A DNA stretch of 64,000 nt from Arsukibacterium sp. (GTDB taxonomy: Bacteria > Pseudomonadota > Gammaproteobacteria > Enterobacterales > Alteromonadaceae): the NCBI RefSeq assembly GCF_018402695.1, contig NZ_JAGYIM010000024.1:248001-312000 (forward strand), given 5' to 3'. Shown piece by piece: positions 28,061 to 36,584 of the stretch. The first letter of the stretch is position 1, and every line of letters begins with the position of its first letter. The translations under genes were made by a program, and so were the position numbers. Below the pieces are notes generated by a model. It had not been told where the DNA came from. It was given only the letters and a program-made list of their open reading frames with translations, and made no database searches.

Positions 28061-29596
28061 CTAGTCGGGTAGCAGGTTCAGCCAGTTTACTTGATACAGA
28101 TCATGCCGGCGGTCTTTTAAGTTGGTGACCGAACCTTCGTTGCGAATTTGTTTTAGCCGGTCCAGATCCAAGTCAGAGAACATCAGCATCTCGGTATTAG
28201 GCGTGGTTTCCGACATCACGGCATCGTGTGGAAAGGCAAAATCAGAGGGTGAGAACACGGCTGACTGCGCATATTGCACATCGAGGTTGTCGACTTGCGG
28301 CAGGTTGCCGCAGCTGCCGCAAATGACCACATAACATTCGTTCTCAATTGCTCTGGCCATGGCGCAATGTTTGACCCGCAAAAAACCATTTTTGGTATCG
28401 GTCCAGAACGGCACAAATAACACGTCCATATCTTGCTGGGCTAACAGCCGGCTCAGTTCCGGAAATTCAACGTCATAGCAAATTAAAATACCCACCCGGC
28501 CGGCATCAGTGTCAAATACCTGCAGTTTATCACCACCCTCAATCACCCAGTCACGTCGCTCATGTGGGGTGATATGAATTTTACTCTGACTGTCTATGGT
28601 GCCATCGCGCCGGCATAGAAAACTGACATTAAATAAGCTATCGCCTTCCAGCACCGGCATCGAACCGGTAATAATATTGATGTTATAGCTTACCGCCATA
28701 TCTGACATCGCGGCTTTAAAACGTTCAGTATAGCCAGCCAGAAAACGAATAGCCGCCGTTTGGTTCGATTTGTCAGGGCAAAGGCCCATCAGCGCCGCAT
28801 TAAAAAACTCCGGAAACAGGGCAAAGTCACTTTGATAATCGGCCAGCGCATCAACAAAGTATTCCACCTGTTGCAATACCTGCTCGACAGAGGCCACTTC
28901 GCGCATTTGCCATTGCACCGCACCAATTCTGATTTGGCTTTTGCGGCTGTTCAGTCCGGCCTGCACCGGCTCATAGAAAATATTATTCCACTCCAGCAAT
29001 GTCGCATAGCCCTGTGAACTTTCATCTTCCGGCAGGTATTTCTTTAACAGACGTTTTAACTGAAAATCGTTCGACAACTGAAAACTTAAAATGGGATCGT
29101 AAATTTCCCGGCATTTCACCGCTTCCAGATACTCAGCTGCCGACATCTCATTACTGTGTTGCTGATAATTCGGAATACGGCCACCGGCAAGGATGGCGCG
29201 CAAATTTAACTGGCGACATAACTCTTTGCGGGCATCGTACAACCGGCGGCCCAGCCGGTAACCGCGGTAGTCGGGGTGGATCATTAAATCCAGGCCATAC
29301 AGTGCATCACCGGTTTTATCGTGCAAAATGGTCTCGCGTTTGCCAATTAAGTCATCATAAGTGTGGGGGTTACTAAAGCGGTCATAGTTAACCTGTACTG
29401 TTAACGCCAGGCCAATAATTTCCTCATGGTCAATCAGACAAATCTGGCCTTCGGCAAAGTCTTTGATCAGCTTATTGATGGTATGCTCTGGCCAGGCACC
29501 CCCAATGTCATGGTACACCCGATCCATTAATGCCTGTACCTGGGGGTAGTCGGCGGGTGCTAAGTGGCGGATCTTTAAATGCAGATCATCGCGCAT
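28061..29596 (-). CDS. GNAT acetyltransferase fused to carbon-nitrogen hydrolase (nitrilase fold)
   Basis: 511 aa. AGGAGG lies 7 nt before the ATG at 29596, so this start is strongly supported. Residues about 5-215 form a GNAT domain (Asp-Leu-Met-Ile-His-Pro-Asp-Tyr-Arg-Gly-Tyr-Arg-Leu-Gly-Arg-Arg is the acetyl-CoA loop). Residues about 225-505 form a nitrilase-fold amidohydrolase with its triad visible as Glu in Phe-Pro-Glu-Phe-Phe, Lys in Lys-Ile-His-Ile-Thr, and Cys in Ile-Cys-Tyr-Asp-Val-Glu-Phe-Pro-Glu. This two-domain architecture recurs in bacteria, but its substrate is unknown to me. It lies 72 bp before prpE on the same strand and is divergent from the Mrp operon. Confidence 0.9.
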   Translation of the reverse strand: MRDDLHLKIRHLAPADYPQVQALMDRVYHDIGGAWPEHTINKLIKDFAEGQICLIDHEEIIGLALTVQVNYDRFSNPHTYDDLIGKRETILHDKTGDALYGLDLMIHPDYRGYRLGRRLYDARKELCRQLNLRAILAGGRIPNYQQHSNEMSAAEYLEAVKCREIYDPILSFQLSNDFQLKRLLKKYLPEDESSQGYATLLEWNNIFYEPVQAGLNSRKSQIRIGAVQWQMREVASVEQVLQQVEYFVDALADYQSDFALFPEFFNAALMGLCPDKSNQTAAIRFLAGYTERFKAAMSDMAVSYNINIITGSMPVLEGDSLFNVSFLCRRDGTIDSQSKIHITPHERRDWVIEGGDKLQVFDTDAGRVGILICYDVEFPELSRLLAQQDMDVLFVPFWTDTKNGFLRVKHCAMARAIENECYVVICGSCGNLPQVDNLDVQYAQSAVFSPSDFAFPHDAVMSETTPNTEMLMFSDLDLDRLKQIRNEGSVTNLKDRRHDLYQVNWLNLLPD

Positions 29597-29669
29597 AATA
29601 AGGCCTCCTGTTGCTCGTGTTACTAAAACCATATCACCAAATCAGCGGTGGGTAAAAGCGGCTATGCAT

Positions 29670-29698
29670 TTGAGTTTTTACTGTATCTTCAATAGTAT
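29670..29698 (+). promoter_or_regulatory. probable promoter of the Mrp operon
   Basis: TTGAGT (29670-29675) and TAGTAT (29693-29698) are separated by exactly 17 bp, so transcription would begin near 29705. This sits inside the longest mrpE reading frame (which could start at 29664) and argues for an mrpE start at 29733 or 29748. Confidence 0.55.
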
Positions 29699-29732
29699 TG
29701 GACAGGTCAGCGCTAAAAAGGATCTTTCGGGT

Positions 29733-30239
29733 ATGATATTTCATCGAATGACGGAAGTAACAATACTGAGCGTAATGGCGGCACTGGGGTGGGCTGCATT
29801 AAGCCAAAACCGGGGCTGGTGGTTTTTTCTGCCATTATGGTTGTTGATATTAGTCTGGCAGCACCTCACCCGGGTAACGTTGCCAGGGCTGCGCTTAACA
29901 GCCTTGCCGGGTTTTCTCTGGTTTTTTTCCAGGCAGTTAGTATTGGGTGCTTTTGACGTTGGCTGGCGGGCTCTGGCACTACAGCAGAAGCTTGTTCCAG
30001 GCTGGCAACATTATCCGCTAAGTTTATCTGAACCTGCCAGCCAGCGTCTGCTGGCCAGTATGATTAGTTTGCTGCCCGGCACCTGTAGTGCCGAAATTGA
30101 ACAGCAACCAGATCACCCCAACCAATTACTGCTGCATGTGCTGGACCAGCATACTGACTGGCAGGCCGGGGTTGCCGCACTGGAGCAGCAACTTACCAGA
30201 TTGCTGCGTCAGGAAGCTAAGCCAGGTATCCGGCGATGA
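29733..30239 (+). CDS. mrpE: Mrp-type Na+/H+ antiporter subunit E
   Basis: 168 aa from ATG at 29733 (alternative ATG 29748). It has two or three membrane helices near the N-terminus and a soluble C-terminal part. The family motif region includes Phe-Ser-Arg-Gln-Leu-Val-Leu-Gly-Ala-Phe-Asp-Val and Leu-Leu-Ala-Ser-Met-Ile-Ser-Leu-Leu-Pro-Gly-Thr. MrpE is a structural subunit of the multi-subunit cation/proton antiporter in the inner membrane. It is first in an eight-gene operon in which every junction overlaps, starting with an ATGATG/TGA overlap into mrpF. Confidence 0.88.
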   Translation: MIFHRMTEVTILSVMAALGWAALSQNRGWWFFLPLWLLILVWQHLTRVTLPGLRLTALPGFLWFFSRQLVLGAFDVGWRALALQQKLVPGWQHYPLSLSEPASQRLLASMISLLPGTCSAEIEQQPDHPNQLLLHVLDQHTDWQAGVAALEQQLTRLLRQEAKPGIRR

Positions 30240-30514
30240 TGTTACTGGCTGTTGCCTTGTTGCTGACCATGCTGCTGGGGTTGTGGCGGGTCATTAAGGG
30301 GCCCGCATTGTTAGACCGTTTATTGGCCGTGCAGCTGTTCGGAACCACTGGCGTGGCAATATGTCTGGTACTGGCGCAGGCGCTGAACCAACCGGCGCTG
30401 CGTGATGTGGCATTGGTGCTGGCAGTGTTGGCTGCTGCAGCGCCAGCGGCCCTGGTACAGCGCTTAAAGCATAACAGTGCCAAAATTGCCGACAAGCCTG
30501 AGGAGCCAGTATGA
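30236..30514 (+). CDS. mrpF: Mrp-type Na+/H+ antiporter subunit F
   Basis: 92 aa with three membrane helices. The MnhF/PhaF motif Arg-Val-Ile-Lys-Gly-Pro-Ala-Leu-Leu-Asp-Arg-Leu-Leu-Ala near residue 20 contains the conserved Asp of the family. It overlaps mrpE and mrpG by 4 bp each. Its place between E and G is normal for Mrp and archaeal Mbh-type operons. Confidence 0.9.
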   Translation: MMLLAVALLLTMLLGLWRVIKGPALLDRLLAVQLFGTTGVAICLVLAQALNQPALRDVALVLAVLAAAAPAALVQRLKHNSAKIADKPEEPV

Positions 30515-30819
30515 GTTTTGGCGGGGAACTCAACATAATCAGCACCTTGCTAAGTGGCGTGTTGTTGTTTACCGGCCTGCTGTTTTTTATCGCCGGTAGC
30601 GTGGGAATGCTGCGTTTTCCGGATAGTTTCAGCCGCTTACATGCGGTAACTAAAGCCGATTCACTGGGGCTTGGCGCAATCATTGCCGGTCTGATGTTTT
30701 ATTGTAGCTGGTGGCAGAACCTGTTAATGCTGCTGATTTGGTTACTGGTGCTGGCGTCCGGCACGGTATCCTGCCAGTTGCTGGCGCGCTTTTGCAAGAA
30801 TAAGCAGGATCAGGCATGA
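30511..30819 (+). CDS. mrpG: Mrp-type Na+/H+ antiporter subunit G
   Basis: 102 aa with three membrane helices. The hallmark Gly-Ser-Val-Gly-Met-Leu-Arg-Phe-Pro-Asp-Ser-Phe-Ser-Arg-Leu-His-Ala is near residue 30, followed by Thr-Lys-Ala-Asp-Ser-Leu-Gly. These residues define MnhG/PhaG. Start and stop overlap the neighbouring genes by 4 bp. Confidence 0.93.
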   Translation: MSFGGELNIISTLLSGVLLFTGLLFFIAGSVGMLRFPDSFSRLHAVTKADSLGLGAIIAGLMFYCSWWQNLLMLLIWLLVLASGTVSCQLLARFCKNKQDQA

Positions 30820-31775
30820 GTCTGCTGTTATTTGATTTGCTGCTTTGTGGCTTGTTGTTAGCTCTGGCTCTGGCAAGCGTGTTAAGCCGGCAATTAAGCC
30901 ATGCGGTTATTTTATATATCGCCTTTGGCTTGTTAATGGCCCTGACCTGGGCCAGATTAGCGGCACCTGACTTAGCCCTGGCCGAGGCAGCTATTGGTGC
31001 CGGGTTAACCGGTGCCTTATGTTTTACCGCATTGGCCCGCCAGGGCAGGCTGGCTGTCGGCCCTACGCTTGGCTGGCAGCAGCGCTGCTGGCCGGCATTA
31101 TTTGTATTGGTAACATTATGCGGCCTGTTGCTGGTACTCCTTCAAATTCCAGTCAATCCCGGGCCGTTACCGGCATTGGTCAAGCAGCAGCTGGCTGCAA
31201 GTGGGGTCAGCCATCCGGTAACAGCGGTATTGCTTAATTTTCGCTCCTGGGACACCTTGCTCGAATTGCTGGTGCTACTGCTGGCGCTGCTAGGCACGCT
31301 GCAGGTCGCGCCGGCACCGGTGCGCCAAAGTAGCTGGGTATTGAGTCGCAGCTGGAGCCAGCTGCTGGCGCCACTGATTATTTTACTGGCGGGCTATTTA
31401 CTATGGGCTGGTGCCCATCAGCCAGGCGGCGCGTTCCAGGCAGGTGCCTTGCTTGCTGCAGGAGCGGTAGTACTGAAGCTAAACCAACAACTCAACTGGT
31501 TAGTCTGGACTAATGGCTGGGTCCGGTTTTTTACCATTGCCGGCCTGGCGGTATTTGTTATTGCAGTACTGGCTGCCTGGTTGCTCTCAGACGCGGTAGC
31601 CGAGCCTGTCTGGCTGAGCTGGCCGCCTGAGTTTGCTAAGTACATTATTCTGCTGATTGAAATTTTTGCCACGCTGGCCATCGCAATTACCCTGACCTTG
31701 CTGGTCGTCGCCGAGCAGCCCGGGACACCCCTCAGCCTGGCCCGTCAGGAAGATAATGAGACCGCTGATGGCTGA
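30816..31775 (+). CDS. fused Mrp subunit: MbhD-, MbhE- and MnhB-like domains
   Basis: 319 aa. The first 75 residues match the MbhD/DUF4040 helix bundle (Ala-Ala-Pro-Asp-Leu-Ala-Leu-Ala-Glu-Ala motif). A middle helix region around residues 140-165 (Ser-Trp-Asp-Thr-Leu-Leu-Glu) corresponds to MbhE. Residues about 175-310 are MnhB-like, with Ala-His-Gln-Pro-Gly-Gly-Ala-Phe-Gln-Ala-Gly-Ala. In standard Mrp systems the first two domains form the C-terminus of large MrpA, whereas here they are joined to MrpB. The gene overlaps mrpC by 8 bp. Domain identities are by motif reading. Confidence 0.82.
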   Translation: MSLLLFDLLLCGLLLALALASVLSRQLSHAVILYIAFGLLMALTWARLAAPDLALAEAAIGAGLTGALCFTALARQGRLAVGPTLGWQQRCWPALFVLVTLCGLLLVLLQIPVNPGPLPALVKQQLAASGVSHPVTAVLLNFRSWDTLLELLVLLLALLGTLQVAPAPVRQSSWVLSRSWSQLLAPLIILLAGYLLWAGAHQPGGAFQAGALLAAGAVVLKLNQQLNWLVWTNGWVRFFTIAGLAVFVIAVLAAWLLSDAVAEPVWLSWPPEFAKYIILLIEIFATLAIAITLTLLVVAEQPGTPLSLARQEDNETADG

Positions 31776-32097
31776 ACTTAGTAGCTCGCTTAACGTGTTT
31801 TTGGCTACCGCTGCGGCGCTGGTAGCGATTGGTGTTTATGGTTTTATTGTTGGCCCGGAGCCGCTGCGCCGGATTGTGGCGCTGAATATTATCAGTGCCG
31901 GCATATTTAAGTTAATGGTAGTGCTGGCTTATCGCGGCAGTGGCAACGGGGATGCTGAATGGCTGGCAGATCCGGTGTTGCACGCTTTGGTGCTTACCGG
32001 CCTGGTGGTGGCGGTCAGTGCTACGGCATTTGCCCTGGCCCTATTGGCCCGGCTCGGCCAGAGTATGACTGCCGGGCAGGAGGATCCCGGGCAATGA
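31768..32097 (+). CDS. mrpC: Mrp-type Na+/H+ antiporter subunit C (NuoK-like)
   Basis: 109 aa from ATG at 31768 (alternative 31756). Three membrane helices; Gly-Val-Tyr-Gly, then Leu-Asn-Ile-Ile-Ser-Ala-Gly and the end segment Asp-Pro-Val-Leu-His-Ala-Leu-Val-Leu-Thr-Gly match MnhC/NuoK proteins, including the Asp-Pro-x-x-x-Ala-Leu-x-Leu-Thr signature. It overlaps the fused subunit upstream and mrpD downstream. Confidence 0.88.
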   Translation: MAELSSSLNVFLATAAALVAIGVYGFIVGPEPLRRIVALNIISAGIFKLMVVLAYRGSGNGDAEWLADPVLHALVLTGLVVAVSATAFALALLARLGQSMTAGQEDPGQ

Positions 32098-33512
32098 TGA
32101 TACTGCTACTGGTCCTGCCGTTGGCAGGGGCCTTACTGATGTTACTCTGGCCCAGAATTGCTCCGCTGCTGGCGCTGTTTTCGGCCGCTGCCTGCAGCCT
32201 GATTGCCCTGCAGCTGTTGTTGCAGGTCAGTGAGCAGGGCACCGGCTACTGGCTGTTAGCTGGCTGGCCCTCTGGCCTGGCTATTGCCTGGCAGGCCGAC
32301 ACCCTGAGTTGCCTGCTTATTTTACTGACTGCCGTGCTGCAGCTATTGGTCGGTTTTTATGCATTTGCTATCCGCACCCGCGATAAACTCAGTCAGGGTT
32401 TCTGGCCGCTCAGTAGCCTATTGCAGCTAAGTCTGACGGCTCTGTGGTTATCCCGGGATTTATTTAACCTGTATGTCTGCCTGGAGCTGCTGGCACTGGT
32501 TGCGGTGGCGCTGGTCAGTCTGTCCGGGCGCAAAGCGATTAAACCGGCCCTTAATTATCTGTTGTTGTCGCTATTTGGCTCGCTGTGCTATCTGCTTGGT
32601 GTGGTGCTGCTGTATGGTGCTTATGGCCGGCTGGATATCGCAGGCTTAGCCAGTGAATGGCAGCCGAACTTGTTGACTAACAGCGCCTTACTGCTGATGA
32701 GCCTGGGCTTAATGTTAAAAGCGGCGCTGTGGCCGTTGCATGGCTGGCTGCCGGCAGCCCATGCTGCTGCCCCTGCGCCGGTCAGCGCGTTGTTATCGGC
32801 ATTGGTGGTAAAAGGGCCGCTGTTTATTTTGTGTTTACTCTGGCTGCAGTTGGCCAGTAGTCAGCAGGCTCAAGCCATGGCACCGCTGTTTGCCGGTGCC
32901 GGGCTGGCAGCGCTGTTGTTTGGCGGCTGGTCGGCGCTGCGTACACCCTTTGCAAAAAATCTGGTGGCGTATTCTACGGTGGCGCAACTGGGCTATGCCA
33001 CTGTGGCGCTTGGCCTGATGCTGAAGTTTGACCAACCGCTGATTTTCGCCGCGTTGTGGTTGTTTGTGCTGGCCCATGCGCTGGCCAAGGCGGCCTGCTT
33101 TTTAGCGATAGGTGAAATGAGTGGCACCCTGGGAGGTAAACGGCTGACCACGTTAAAAGGCGCCAGCCAGACGATGCCTCTTGCCATGTTTGCCTTCGCT
33201 GTTGCCGGTGGCAGCTTAATAGGGCTGCCGCCCAGCGGTGGTTTTCTGGCGAAGTGGGCCTTGTTGCAGGGGTTGTGGTCGCAAGATCAGCAGCTGTTCT
33301 GGCCGCTGGCTCTGGTGCTGGCAACCTTGCTATCGGCGGCCTATGTTTTTCGGGTTGTGGTGTTGGCGTTTGACCGGGCCGATCCGGTTGCGCCGGATTT
33401 TTCGCCCCAGGTATTACCGCAGTGGTTGGCATTGCTGCCGGCCTTAGCAGTTTGGGCCATGGCCCTGTTCAGTGAACCCTTACTGTTATTACTGCGTTTG
33501 GAGGCATTATGA
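32094..33512 (+). CDS. mrpD: Mrp-type antiporter channel subunit D
   Basis: 472 aa, about 14 membrane helices, a proton_antipo_M protein of the NuoL/M/N type. The conserved TM5 Glu is Glu131 (Val-Cys-Leu-Glu-Leu-Leu). A TM7 Lys is in Gly-Leu-Met-Leu-Lys-Ala-Ala-Leu-Trp-Pro-Leu-His-Gly-Trp-Leu, and another Lys is in Ala-His-Ala-Leu-Ala-Lys-Ala. The ATG at 32094 forms ATGA with the mrpC stop and follows GGAGG; an in-frame extension upstream to 31959 overlaps mrpC and is not credible. Confidence 0.92.
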   Translation: MMILLLVLPLAGALLMLLWPRIAPLLALFSAAACSLIALQLLLQVSEQGTGYWLLAGWPSGLAIAWQADTLSCLLILLTAVLQLLVGFYAFAIRTRDKLSQGFWPLSSLLQLSLTALWLSRDLFNLYVCLELLALVAVALVSLSGRKAIKPALNYLLLSLFGSLCYLLGVVLLYGAYGRLDIAGLASEWQPNLLTNSALLLMSLGLMLKAALWPLHGWLPAAHAAAPAPVSALLSALVVKGPLFILCLLWLQLASSQQAQAMAPLFAGAGLAALLFGGWSALRTPFAKNLVAYSTVAQLGYATVALGLMLKFDQPLIFAALWLFVLAHALAKAACFLAIGEMSGTLGGKRLTTLKGASQTMPLAMFAFAVAGGSLIGLPPSGGFLAKWALLQGLWSQDQQLFWPLALVLATLLSAAYVFRVVVLAFDRADPVAPDFSPQVLPQWLALLPALAVWAMALFSEPLLLLLRLEAL

Positions 33513-35017
33513 GCCCGTTCTGGTTAAGCTACCTGCCGCTGGCCATTATATTAAGCTCATTGTTGCCTGGGTTAATTATTTTTACCTTGAAAGAGCACCA
33601 GGTAAAACTGCGGATAGCCCTGAACCTGCTTGGCGTCACAGTGAAGCTGGTGTTGGTGCTGATCATGTGGCAGGCGGTAAAAGCAGGCGCTATTTTTTAT
33701 TTCAGAGTGCCGTTTTTGCCGGGTGCCGATCTTATATTGCAAGGTGATGCCTTGTCGCTGCTGTTTGTCGTATTGTCATCGGTGCTCTGGCTGGCCACTA
33801 CGATTTATGCCATTGGTTATCTGGAAAATTCGCCACTTCGCTCGCGTTTTTTTGGCTATTTCAGTTTGTGCGTCAGTGCCACGGTCGGCCTGGCATTATC
33901 GGGCAATCTGGTTAGCTTTTTACTATTCTATGAACTATTGACCCTGGCGACTTTTCCACTGGTGGTACATCGGGGCACGCCAGAAGCATTAGCTGCCGGT
34001 AGGCGCTATCTGGCGTATACCCTTAGCGGTGGCTTACTGCTGCTGACCGGGGTGGCTCTGCTGCATTCGCTGGTACAAAGCCCGCAGTTTATCCCAGGCG
34101 GCTATGTCAGTGCGGTGGTCAGAGAACACAGCGGGCTGTTGCAGCTGGCCTTTGGCCTGATGATCGCCGGGCTGGGCGTAAAAGCAGCACTATTGCCGTT
34201 GCATGGCTGGCTACCGCAAGCCATGGTGGCACCGGCGCCGGTCAGTGCCTTGCTGCATGCAGTGGCGGTGGTCAAGGCGGGCGCTTTTGGCATTATCCGG
34301 CTGGTGTACGATGTATTTGGCGTCGACAGTATGCAGCAGTTGCAACTGGCCGAGCCATTAATGTTGTTAGCTGCGACCACCATTTTATATGGTTCCTGGC
34401 GGGCACTGGCGCAGCAGGATATAAAAAAACGGCTGGCATATTCCACCATTAGTCAGGTTTCCTATATTACTGTTGGTGTGGCCATGCTGGGACCACTGGC
34501 GGCAGTAGGCGGCCTGGTGCATCTGGTGCATCAGGGGGTAATGAAAATTACCTTGTTTTTCTGCGCCGGTAATTACGCGGAAACTTTGGGTGTGCATAAA
34601 ATTCGTGAATTAAACGGTGCAGGCCGGCGTATGCCACTAACATCGGCTGCTTTCACATTGGGTGCGCTGGGGATGATTGGTATTCCGCCGACTGCCGGTT
34701 TTATCAGTAAATGGTATTTAGGGCTTGGCGCTGTAGCCACCGATAATAGCATGATGTTACTGGTATTTGTGTTTTCAGGTTTACTAAATGCTGCCTACTT
34801 TCTGCCTATTGTTTATCGTTTATGGTTCTTACCTCAGCGTAGTAGCTGGCCAAAAGAGCAACGGCTGTCAGCGACCCTGGAAACCCACTGGATGTTATTG
34901 TTACCGATGCTGTTTACTGCGCTATTAATTATTCTGATGGGGCTGTTTGCCAGTACCGGCGTTAGTCCGCTCAGCTGGACCCAACTGATCGTTGAGCGGG
35001 AGTTCAGTTATGATTGA
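33509..35017 (+). CDS. second Mrp-type antiporter channel subunit (MrpD/MrpA-like)
   Basis: 502 aa, about 14 membrane helices, proton_antipo_M family. It keeps the TM5 Glu (Glu142 in Phe-Tyr-Glu-Leu-Leu-Thr-Leu-Ala), TM7 Lys in Gly-Leu-Gly-Val-Lys-Ala-Ala-Leu-Leu-Pro-Leu-His-Gly-Trp-Leu, and His-Gln-Gly-Val-Met-Lys. So it should be proton-competent. It overlaps mrpD by 4 bp and the next gene by 8 bp. Which of this and the next subunit corresponds to the NuoL-like part of MrpA is not clear. Confidence 0.9.
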   Translation: MSPFWLSYLPLAIILSSLLPGLIIFTLKEHQVKLRIALNLLGVTVKLVLVLIMWQAVKAGAIFYFRVPFLPGADLILQGDALSLLFVVLSSVLWLATTIYAIGYLENSPLRSRFFGYFSLCVSATVGLALSGNLVSFLLFYELLTLATFPLVVHRGTPEALAAGRRYLAYTLSGGLLLLTGVALLHSLVQSPQFIPGGYVSAVVREHSGLLQLAFGLMIAGLGVKAALLPLHGWLPQAMVAPAPVSALLHAVAVVKAGAFGIIRLVYDVFGVDSMQQLQLAEPLMLLAATTILYGSWRALAQQDIKKRLAYSTISQVSYITVGVAMLGPLAAVGGLVHLVHQGVMKITLFFCAGNYAETLGVHKIRELNGAGRRMPLTSAAFTLGALGMIGIPPTAGFISKWYLGLGAVATDNSMMLLVFVFSGLLNAAYFLPIVYRLWFLPQRSSWPKEQRLSATLETHWMLLLPMLFTALLIILMGLFASTGVSPLSWTQLIVEREFSYD

Positions 35018-36548
35018 TTTATCTGGCTGGCTATGGCCGGGAGCCGGGCTGGGCCTGGTGACTGAGCTGCAACAAGTCTGGTGGTATTTCAGTTTAGGGC
35101 TATGGTTAGTTGCCGCCGCATTCAGTGTGTCATTTATGGCTAAAACACCGCATGGCGGTCGTTACTGGTTGTTCTTTACGCTGAGTTTTGCCGGCAATAT
35201 GTTGTTAATTATTGCGCTTGATGCCATCAGTTTTTATATCGGCTTTAGTGTGATGAGCTTATCAGCTTATGGTTTAGTCGTGCACAGTGGTGATAAATCA
35301 GCGCGCCGGGCGGGTCGCTTGTATCTGCAGCTGGCGATAGTGGGTGAGTTGTTATTGTTTGCTGCATTGATCCTGCGGGCCAGCGCTGCTGACGGCCAGT
35401 ATGACTGGCACAGCTGGCAGCAAGTGCCACTGGATCATCTGACTATTCTGCTGACTATCAGCGGCCTTGGCTTAAAAGCCGGCTTCTGGCCCCTGCATAT
35501 CTGGTTACCGCAGGCGCACCCCGCAGCGCCGGCCCCTGCCAGCGCTGTACTGTCCGGGGCAATGATTAAAGCCGGTGTGCTGGGGTTAGTGCTGTTTTTA
35601 CCCGCCGGGGATCCGCAGCTACAACGCTGGGTGCCTTATATGATATGCTTGGGGTTTTTCTCCGCTGGTTTTGGGGTGCTGGTTAGTCTGTTGTATCGTC
35701 AGCCCAAGGTTATTCTGGCCTATTCGTCGGTTAGTCAGGTCGGTTATATATTGATATTGGTGGCACTGGCCTGGACTGACAACGCAGCAGCGGTGTTGCC
35801 GGTGCTGATGGCTTATGCTGCACATCATGCCGTAGCGAAAGGGGCGTTATTCTTATTTGCCGGCATTAATCCTAAACAACGGCTGCCCGCTTACTGGCAG
35901 TTATTATTCTGGTTGCCGGCACTGGCGTTAATGGCAATACCGTTATCTGGCGGCGCAGCAATAAAAACCGGCTTAAAAAGCTTGCTGAGTACTACAACCA
36001 TGTCCGGCTGGCTGGATAGCGGCATGCTGGCCGGCTTGTTAAGCCTGGGCGCCTGGCTAACTGCAGTATTGTTTTTCCATCTGGCCGCCATGTTGCGCCA
36101 GCAACAGCAACGGCTTGGCCCGCGCACTGGCCAACCTGGGTTCGCCTTATACTGGCAGGCGGCAAGTGTGATGTTATTGCTTCTGGTACTGATTCTGTTG
36201 CCGTGGCAATGGCAGCCGCTACTGCAGTTAAGTTTAACAACGCTGGCCTGGCCGACAATCTGGACATTATGCTGGCCGCTGTTGCTGGCGCTGCTGCTGG
36301 TTGTGCTGGTACGCTGGCGGCAATGGCAACTGCCCGCGCATTATTACGACCGGAACAGTGGTGTGCTGCTATGGTCATTATGGCTTAAGCGCTTATATCA
36401 ACCTCAGCAGCAATGGCAGGCGGCACAATGGCAATTAAGTTGGCGGCCTGTTGAGCGGGCGTTAAACCGGCTGGCGCCTGATAATGTGGTCGGGCCCAGT
36501 GCGTTGCTAATTATCGTGTTGCTGGTGGCAGCAAGCGCATTCTGGTAA
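35010..36548 (+). CDS. third Mrp-type antiporter channel subunit, divergent
   Basis: 512 aa from the ATG at 35010, which has GGGAG upstream. About 14 membrane helices of the proton_antipo_M family. Lys156 (Gly-Leu-Gly-Leu-Lys-Ala-Gly-Phe-Trp-Pro-Leu-His) and the later His-His-Ala-Val-Ala-Lys-Gly are kept. At the TM5 position where relatives have Glu, this protein has Ser80 (Phe-Tyr-Ile-Gly-Phe-Ser-Val-Met-Ser-Leu). The C-terminal third (beyond about residue 375) is Gln/Trp-rich and less conserved. It is the last gene of the operon; no clear terminator in the 36 bp before the convergent GGDEF gene. Confidence 0.85.
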   Translation: MIDLSGWLWPGAGLGLVTELQQVWWYFSLGLWLVAAAFSVSFMAKTPHGGRYWLFFTLSFAGNMLLIIALDAISFYIGFSVMSLSAYGLVVHSGDKSARRAGRLYLQLAIVGELLLFAALILRASAADGQYDWHSWQQVPLDHLTILLTISGLGLKAGFWPLHIWLPQAHPAAPAPASAVLSGAMIKAGVLGLVLFLPAGDPQLQRWVPYMICLGFFSAGFGVLVSLLYRQPKVILAYSSVSQVGYILILVALAWTDNAAAVLPVLMAYAAHHAVAKGALFLFAGINPKQRLPAYWQLLFWLPALALMAIPLSGGAAIKTGLKSLLSTTTMSGWLDSGMLAGLLSLGAWLTAVLFFHLAAMLRQQQQRLGPRTGQPGFALYWQAASVMLLLLVLILLPWQWQPLLQLSLTTLAWPTIWTLCWPLLLALLLVVLVRWRQWQLPAHYYDRNSGVLLWSLWLKRLYQPQQQWQAAQWQLSWRPVERALNRLAPDNVVGPSALLIIVLLVAASAFW

Positions 36549-36584
36549 GTAATGCAGAGGCGCTGGCAGACTGGGCTGATGTGG

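Noticed and set aside
29664-29732. Upstream extension of mrpE to 29664
   Set aside because: The extension covers a good promoter (29670-29698) and adds residues unlike MrpE; a start at 29733 or 29748 is more likely.
32974-33432. 152-codon open frame on the minus strand inside mrpD
   Set aside because: Its composition (Pro, Thr, Arg, Gln rich) is that of a shadow of a hydrophobic GC-rich gene; mrpD on the other strand is certain.
29670-36548. Membrane-bound hydrogenase or complex I operon
   Set aside because: The order of small subunits recalls archaeal mbhA-H, but no NuoB/C/D/H/I-like or NiFe subunits follow; only antiporter-type subunits are present.
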